In this document: piece after piece, positions 6,667 through 10,783 of the stretch
Numbering within the stretch: the first letter of the stretch is position 1
Layout of the letters: the number at the start of each line of letters is the position of its first letter
Assembly (NCBI GenBank): GCA_019237175.1
Contig: JAFAHP010000442.1
Coordinates: forward strand, 1-10,783
Direction: 5' to 3'
From: Alphaproteobacteria bacterium
GTDB lineage: Bacteria > Pseudomonadota > Alphaproteobacteria > ATCC43930 > CGMCC-115725
DNA length: 10,783 bases
Notes under the pieces: generated by a model
Told to the model about the DNA's origin: nothing
The model's input: only the letters and a program-made list of their open reading frames with translations
The model's database searches: none
Program-made: the position numbers and the translations under genes

Positions 6667-6680
6667 TGACGTAATCGTCA
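6667..6680 (+). promoter_or_regulatory. TGACG/CGTCA inverted repeat, possible operator
   Basis: Five-base arms TGACG and CGTCA are separated by TAAT. The repeat lies about 90 bases upstream of the chosen start of the haem-family protein, in the only sizeable gap before that operon. The symmetry and position suit a dimeric regulator site, but a single short palindrome can arise by chance, and no regulator can be named. Confidence 0.25.
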
Positions 6681-6770
6681 CAGCTGATGACCGCCCAGTG
6701 GCGACGCTGGGCCCGGGTAGGACGACCCCATTGCTCGGCTTTAATCCGCACGCACAGTCATAGGTTTGCA

Positions 6771-7583
6771 ATGAGAGGGCGAAAGAAGACGTTTTTGAAA
6801 AGGGCCACGAGACGGCGGCGGATTATTGCTCTAGTTCTGATGGGTGCCTTATTTCCTGTGGGAACATCCGGTGTCGCCGCACCACCGGGAGCCGTCGCCA
6901 AACTCCCACACAGCGATACGGACGAAGCCATCGCCGCTAGCTTGGCCGAGATGATCCGCGATGCCCGCACCGTTGTTTCAAACAATGAAAGTTTGATCAA
7001 CAATCCCGCGATAGGCGATAAGCACCTAACCGGCAGAAAGGTGCTCGACGACGCGATTGCACTTCATCGTAAAAATACCGGCATTGATCCTGAGGCGATC
7101 GATGCAAACTCACGGCAAGGCCGCCTGCTGCATGCGATGATGGACGCGATCGTCGAGGTCATGGATGACAACCAGATGACGATCAACGAGAAGGGTACCG
7201 GCTTCAAAGGCTTCATCCCGGCGGTATTCGGGCGGCTCGTAGCCGAGGCCTTCAACACCTTGGCCAAGCATGAAGCGGTGATGAAAATCACCGCCCCGCC
7301 GGATCGCGTTCGCAACATCAAGGCGCGACCCGATGCTTGGGAGACGAAGGTAATCGAGGACAAGCTGTTGAGTCCCGGATGGCCGAAGGGTCAGCCGTTC
7401 TCGGCCGATGTGTCGATCAACGGCCGACCCGCTTACCACATTGCAGTTCCCGAGTATTACGAGCAATCCTGCCTCGCCTGCCGCGGTATGCCAAAGGGCG
7501 AGCTTGAGATAACCGGCTATCCCAAGGAGGGGCGACGCGCCGGCGACCTCGGCGGTGTCATTAGCATCACCCTGCTGCGCTGA
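6771..7583 (+). CDS. Exported Tll0287-like/DUF3365 (c-type haem family) protein with altered haem motif
   Basis: From ATG 6771 the product has 270 residues. It begins with a very basic n-region (KRATRRRR) and a hydrophobic stretch IIALVLMGALFPVGTSGVAA, so it is exported and probably cleaved after the VAA. The Tll0287-like domain follows. Its early signature SLINNPAIGDKHLTG and its C-terminal YYEQSCLACRGMPKGELEI then TGYPKEGRRAGDLGGVISIT match the family well. In the family the second signature contains CXXCHG, the covalent haem site. Here it is C234-L-A-C237-R238-G, so the axial histidine is replaced by arginine (codon CGC at 7482-7484). Haem might be unliganded on that side, bound differently or lost. 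The chosen ATG has AGG about 7 bases upstream. Upstream in-frame codons to 6687 look non-coding. The kinase gene begins 24 bases downstream, so this is probably its periplasmic sensing partner. Confidence 0.88.
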   Translation: MRGRKKTFLKRATRRRRIIALVLMGALFPVGTSGVAAPPGAVAKLPHSDTDEAIAASLAEMIRDARTVVSNNESLINNPAIGDKHLTGRKVLDDAIALHRKNTGIDPEAIDANSRQGRLLHAMMDAIVEVMDDNQMTINEKGTGFKGFIPAVFGRLVAEAFNTLAKHEAVMKITAPPDRVRNIKARPDAWETKVIEDKLLSPGWPKGQPFSADVSINGRPAYHIAVPEYYEQSCLACRGMPKGELEITGYPKEGRRAGDLGGVISITLLR

Positions 7584-7607
7584 TCCGGCTATCGTGGGCG
7601 TGACGCC

Positions 7608-9776
7608 ATGATATCGCGGTTGTCGATACGCACCCGACTGATGCTGCTGTCAGGCGCGCTGCTGCTGTTTCTGCTAGCCAGCAGTTTCTTCCTCAACCAG
7701 AAGCTGGCCGAGAATGCCGAGGCGATGGACCGGGCCGCCGACCTGCTCGGCACGATCGAAGAGGCGAACGGCGCCCAAATCGCCTTTGGCGAGATGCGCT
7801 ATTGGCTGACCGATCTTTCGGTCAGCTTGCTGGCTCAGGCCGAGCAAAATGCCGCAGCGGCCCGCCAGCAGATGGAAAAGCATCTCGAGGCGCTGGCCCG
7901 CCGCCGAGCAAGCGCAGTGGCTAAGATCCGCGCCGAGCTTGCGGAATATGAGGACTTGGCCGGTCAGGCGGTCGAGGAATACACTGCCGATCACCGGACG
8001 GAAGGCAATGCGCTTTTGGCGCGGGCGGGCGAGCATAGCGTCGTCGCAGATAAGCTGCTGCAGGCGATTGTCGCCCAGCTGACGCGGGAGGCAGATGCCG
8101 CCCGGGAGGAGGCTGCGGCAGCGAGAGCAGCGACCGTCATCTCGCGGATTGTTGCCGGCGTTGCGATCGCGGTCGGCGCAGTTCTGACCTTTTTCGTTCT
8201 GAGATCCATCGCCGTGCCGCTGCGCCGGCTGGTAGCCGCGATGAACTGTCTCAATGCCGGCGATACCGCCATCGCGATGCCGCCCGCGGGCCCCCACGAA
8301 ATCGGCACCATGGCGCGTACGCTCGCCGCATTTCGCGATACTCTTGAGGAACTGCGGCACACGCTGGCTGAATTCGAGGCGTTGCGCGCGGTCGGGCGAG
8401 CGGTCGGTTCCACCCTCGATCTCGAAGTAGTACTCGGCCTCGTAGTTGCCCGTGCCGTTGAATTTTCCGGGGCGGCGGCGGGCTGGATCTACGAATACGA
8501 CAATACGACGCAAGAGTACCACTTTCGGATGGGTCACGGCACCGAGCCTGAAGTAGCGGAGCGGCTAAAGGCGCGCCCGATCGGGTATGGCGAAGGTGCG
8601 GTCGGCCACGCCGCGATCGAGCGCGCACCGGTGCAGATCCCGGACCTGCGCGAGCCAGGCAGTATTGGCGTCCCGGGGCGTGACCAGCTGCTCGATCGGT
8701 TCGGTTATCGTTCGCTGTTGGCGGCTCCCTTATTGCACGAGCAGACGATTCTCGGTGGCCTCATCGTGGTTCGCCGTGAGTCCGGTAATTTCTCTGACGA
8801 GACCGTCAGGCTTGTGGAAGCCTTTGCCATCCAGTCCGCTCTTGCGGTGCGTAACGCCAAACTGTTCGAGGAGCAGCGCCGGCGTGAAGTCGACCTGCGC
8901 GCGGCCCACGAACAACTCAAGTCGGCGCAGGCCAGTTTGATTCAAGCGGAAAAGATGGCTTCACTCGGTCAGTTAGCCGCCGGCATCGCCCACGAGATTA
9001 AAAACCCGCTCAACTTCGTCAACAACTTTGCCGAATTGTCGCGCGAATTGCTCGACGAGTTGAAGGACACCACCACCGTGCCCGCCGCCACAGGCGACAT
9101 GGGGGCGAGTGACGATTTGGAGGAGTTGGTGACAACCCTCGATTCCAATCTCGCCAAGATTGTCGAGCACGGCCGCCGCGCCGACGGTATTGTCACCAGC
9201 ATGCTGTTGCATTCGCGCGGCGGCAGCGGCGAGCGCCGGCAGAGTGATCTCAACGAACTGATCGACGATGCGTTGAACTTGGCGTTTCATGGCGCGCGCG
9301 CCCAAGACCAGAACTTCAGTGCCACCGTCGAGCGCGATTTCGCGCCCGATATCGGGCCGATCGAACTTGTGCCGCAGGACATAACCCGGGTGTTTCTGAA
9401 CCTCTTTGGCAACGCCTTTTACGCGGTCAGCAAGCGTCGCCGTGAGAGCGGGGAGAGCCACTATGCCCCGACCGTAAGGGTCACAACCTTCAGTGTACAC
9501 GAAGGGGCTGAAATACGCGTACGTGACAATGGCGTCGGTATTCCGCCGGCGATGCTCAATCAAGTTTTTTCACCGTTCTTTACCACCAAGCCGAGCGGCG
9601 AGGGCACTGGTCTCGGCCTGTCGATCAGCTATGACATCATTGTACAGGAGCACGGGGGTACAATAGCGGTCGACAGCCATGAGGGGAAATTCACCGAGTT
9701 CACGATCCGCCTGCTGCGTCATCCGCAGGCCCTCGCTGTGCCGCCGGCTGCCGCGGCAACCGGAGCCGCTCGTTGA
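7608..9776 (+). CDS. Membrane histidine kinase with HAMP and GAF domains
   Basis: A 722-residue sensor kinase. The N-terminal membrane helix (about 10-29) and the second (about 180-198) flank a helical, Ala/Glu-rich periplasmic region of about 150 residues, probably a four-helix bundle. HAMP follows (about 199-252, with IAVPLRRLVAAMNCL), then a GAF domain (about 262-417, ending in AFAIQSALAVRNAKLFEEQ) and a coiled coil (420-448). The HisKA helix has H462 in LAAGIAHEIKNPLNFVNNF. The ATPase domain has N-box N598 and N602, G1 DNGVG (640-644), the F-box FSPFFTTKP and G2 GTGLGLS (666-672). The set is complete for autophosphorylation. The C-terminal 18 residues are an Ala/Pro-rich tail. There is no receiver domain and no adjacent regulator, so its output partner must be elsewhere. 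It is tightly linked to the upstream haem-family protein (24 bases) and overlaps the NUDIX gene. Confidence 0.94.
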   Translation: MISRLSIRTRLMLLSGALLLFLLASSFFLNQKLAENAEAMDRAADLLGTIEEANGAQIAFGEMRYWLTDLSVSLLAQAEQNAAAARQQMEKHLEALARRRASAVAKIRAELAEYEDLAGQAVEEYTADHRTEGNALLARAGEHSVVADKLLQAIVAQLTREADAAREEAAAARAATVISRIVAGVAIAVGAVLTFFVLRSIAVPLRRLVAAMNCLNAGDTAIAMPPAGPHEIGTMARTLAAFRDTLEELRHTLAEFEALRAVGRAVGSTLDLEVVLGLVVARAVEFSGAAAGWIYEYDNTTQEYHFRMGHGTEPEVAERLKARPIGYGEGAVGHAAIERAPVQIPDLREPGSIGVPGRDQLLDRFGYRSLLAAPLLHEQTILGGLIVVRRESGNFSDETVRLVEAFAIQSALAVRNAKLFEEQRRREVDLRAAHEQLKSAQASLIQAEKMASLGQLAAGIAHEIKNPLNFVNNFAELSRELLDELKDTTTVPAATGDMGASDDLEELVTTLDSNLAKIVEHGRRADGIVTSMLLHSRGGSGERRQSDLNELIDDALNLAFHGARAQDQNFSATVERDFAPDIGPIELVPQDITRVFLNLFGNAFYAVSKRRRESGESHYAPTVRVTTFSVHEGAEIRVRDNGVGIPPAMLNQVFSPFFTTKPSGEGTGLGLSISYDIIVQEHGGTIAVDSHEGKFTEFTIRLLRHPQALAVPPAAAATGAAR

Positions 9777-10408
9777 GCAAAGCTGCTCCGCATCACGGGC
9801 TCGTCCACCCCGATGTCGAGATCATTGAGACGACGACCCCATTCAAACGCTTCTTGCGGATCGATACGGTCCGCTTTCGACACCGGCTTTTCTCCGGTGA
9901 GTGGAGTACGCCTCACACCTATGACATTTTGCGGCGTGGGGCGGCCGCGGCGATCGTGCTCTACGATCCTGATCGCGACGCCGTCGTGCTGATCGAACAA
10001 TTCCGTCTCCCGGCGCTGGTGGCGGGTGGGGCGCCATGGCTGCTCGAAGTCGTTGCCGGGCTTGTGGACGGCGACGAAGCTCCCGAAACCGTTGCTGCGC
10101 GCGAGACATATGAGGAGACCGGTCTGAGGGTCACCGGAGAGGTGATCCCAATCCAGCGCTATCTGCCTTCTTGCGGCGCGTCGGACGAGAGCGTTTTTTT
10201 GTTTTGTGCGCGCATCGATGCGAGCGCCGCCGGCGGGGTGCATGGTGCTGCGGAAGAGGGCGAAGACATCCGCAGCGTCGTCAAGACCATTGCGGAGATC
10301 GAAGCCCTACTCGACCAGGGCGCTATCGAGAACGGCCACACGCTGGTCGCGCTCTATTGGCTGTTGCGCCATCGTGCGGAGCTTCGCCGCCGTTGGACGG
10401 CAATATAA
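9773..10408 (+). CDS. NUDIX hydrolase, ADP-ribose pyrophosphatase type
   Basis: A 211-residue cytosolic enzyme. The Nudix box runs from G96 to L118: G-x5-E (G96, E102), then RETYEETGL (110-118) with metal-binding E114 and E115. N-terminal beta strands TPHTYDILRRGAAAAIVLYD and VVLIEQFRLPAL, then a WLLEVVAG strand, match the ADP-ribose diphosphatase (NudF/TrgB-like) branch, which splits ADP-ribose into AMP and ribose 5-phosphate. The substrate is inferred from the family, not proven. The start is TTG at 9773-9775, which shares bases with the kinase TGA stop (9774-9776). No ATG or GTG lies nearby and the family N-terminus begins here, so translational coupling is likely. It converges on pyrF with only 7 bases between stops. 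Confidence 0.92.
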   Translation: MSKAAPHHGLVHPDVEIIETTTPFKRFLRIDTVRFRHRLFSGEWSTPHTYDILRRGAAAAIVLYDPDRDAVVLIEQFRLPALVAGGAPWLLEVVAGLVDGDEAPETVAARETYEETGLRVTGEVIPIQRYLPSCGASDESVFLFCARIDASAAGGVHGAAEEGEDIRSVVKTIAEIEALLDQGAIENGHTLVALYWLLRHRAELRRRWTAI

Positions 10409-10415
10409 CCTGCGA

Positions 10416-10783
10416 TTAGATGGCGCTCCGCATCTCCGCAATGATCTCGACGGCAGCGGCGGCGGGATCGGCGCTCCGGACAATCGGTCGGCCGACGACG
10501 AGATAATCGGCCCCGGCGGTGATCGCCTCCGCCGGCGTTCCCGAACGTTTGTGATCGTCGCGTGCAGCGCTCGCCAACCTCACGCCCGGGGTCACGACCA
10601 GCAGTCCGGGGCATTCGCCGCCTTTCGGATGGCATGCGGCATGTCCCGCGGCGCCGCGATGATCCCATCGCAGCCGCAAGCCCACGCGGTTTTGGCACCT
10701 GCGATGATTAGCTCGCGAACGCCTGCGGCGTATCCAAGATTGTGCACGGCCGCATCATCGAGGCTGGTCAACACCGGAACGAC
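10416..10783 (-). pseudogene. pyrF: Orotidine 5'-phosphate decarboxylase, 3' part, with apparent frameshift
   Basis: OMP decarboxylase makes UMP in the last step of de novo pyrimidine synthesis. The gene enters from the right edge, so its N-terminal half lies outside. From 10783 down to about 10606 one frame reads VLTSLDDAAVHNLGYAAGVR and later GCDGIIAAP. It then runs into a stop near 10592. From about 10610 to TAA at 10416-10418 another frame reads LLVVTPGVR, DDHKRSGTPAEAI and AGADYLVVGRPIVRSADP. These are the successive conserved blocks of PyrF, including the phosphate-binding TPG.R and G.DY.V.GRP. One added base in the run of four G (plus strand, 10608-10611) would join the frames with normal spacing. 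The cause could be a sequencing error or a real mutation. The gene may be functional if it is an error, since loss would require external pyrimidines. Confidence 0.88.

Noticed and set aside
7674..8537. 287-codon minus-strand ORF opposite the GAF kinase
   Set aside because: Antisense shadow of the HAMP-GAF region, with no motif or ribosome binding site support.

Overview
The window reads as chromosomal DNA of a GC-rich alphaproteobacterium, most likely Rhodospirillales or a neighbouring order. The reasons are a DUF1491 protein (a family largely confined to Alphaproteobacteria), a ChvI/ChvG-type response regulator and kinase whose kinase has an H-box ending in AHAFKTP, and the style of the XRE regulator, the CMD-family protein and the methyltransferase. 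This placement rests on recalled family patterns, not on a search. No insertion sequence, tRNA, rRNA, CRISPR array or phage gene was seen.

Left part (1-2621): about 550 bases hold no gene I can support. They are followed by a small XRE-type DNA-binding regulator (+, 552-923). It converges on a carboxymuconolactone decarboxylase family protein (-, 952-1503). Upstream of that, on the same strand, lies a class I SAM methyltransferase (-, 1815-2621). A 311-base gap with a strong hairpin (1581-1608) separates the two minus-strand genes.

Middle (2622-6573): from a divergent intergenic region runs a compact plus-strand unit. It holds two predicted lipoproteins (2892-3347 and 3363-3950), an OmpR-family response regulator (3963-4682), its membrane histidine kinase (4618-6207, overlapping the regulator) and a DUF1491 protein (6238-6573). 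Gaps are 12-30 bases or negative. The layout suggests an envelope-sensing two-component system with its own outer-membrane or periplasmic lipoproteins. An 11-codon ORF with a good Shine-Dalgarno sequence lies in the leader.

Right part (6574-10408): after a short gap with a hairpin and a palindrome comes a second signalling unit. It holds an exported Tll0287-like/DUF3365 (c-type haem family) protein (6771-7583), a 722-residue HAMP-GAF-histidine kinase (7608-9776) and a NUDIX hydrolase of the ADP-ribose pyrophosphatase type (9773-10408). The NUDIX TTG start overlaps the kinase stop. The haem protein's CXXCH motif has become CXXCR, so the usual axial histidine is missing. No response regulator lies beside this kinase.

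Right edge (10416-10783): the 3' part of pyrF (orotidine 5'-phosphate decarboxylase) lies on the minus strand and converges on the NUDIX gene. Its conserved sequence is split between two reading frames that meet near a run of four G (10608-10611). This is a frameshift, either real or a sequencing error.

No clearly unprecedented system is visible. The best leads are the haem-ligand loss in an otherwise intact sensor operon, the pyrF frameshift, and the lipoprotein-lipoprotein-regulator-kinase-DUF1491 unit.
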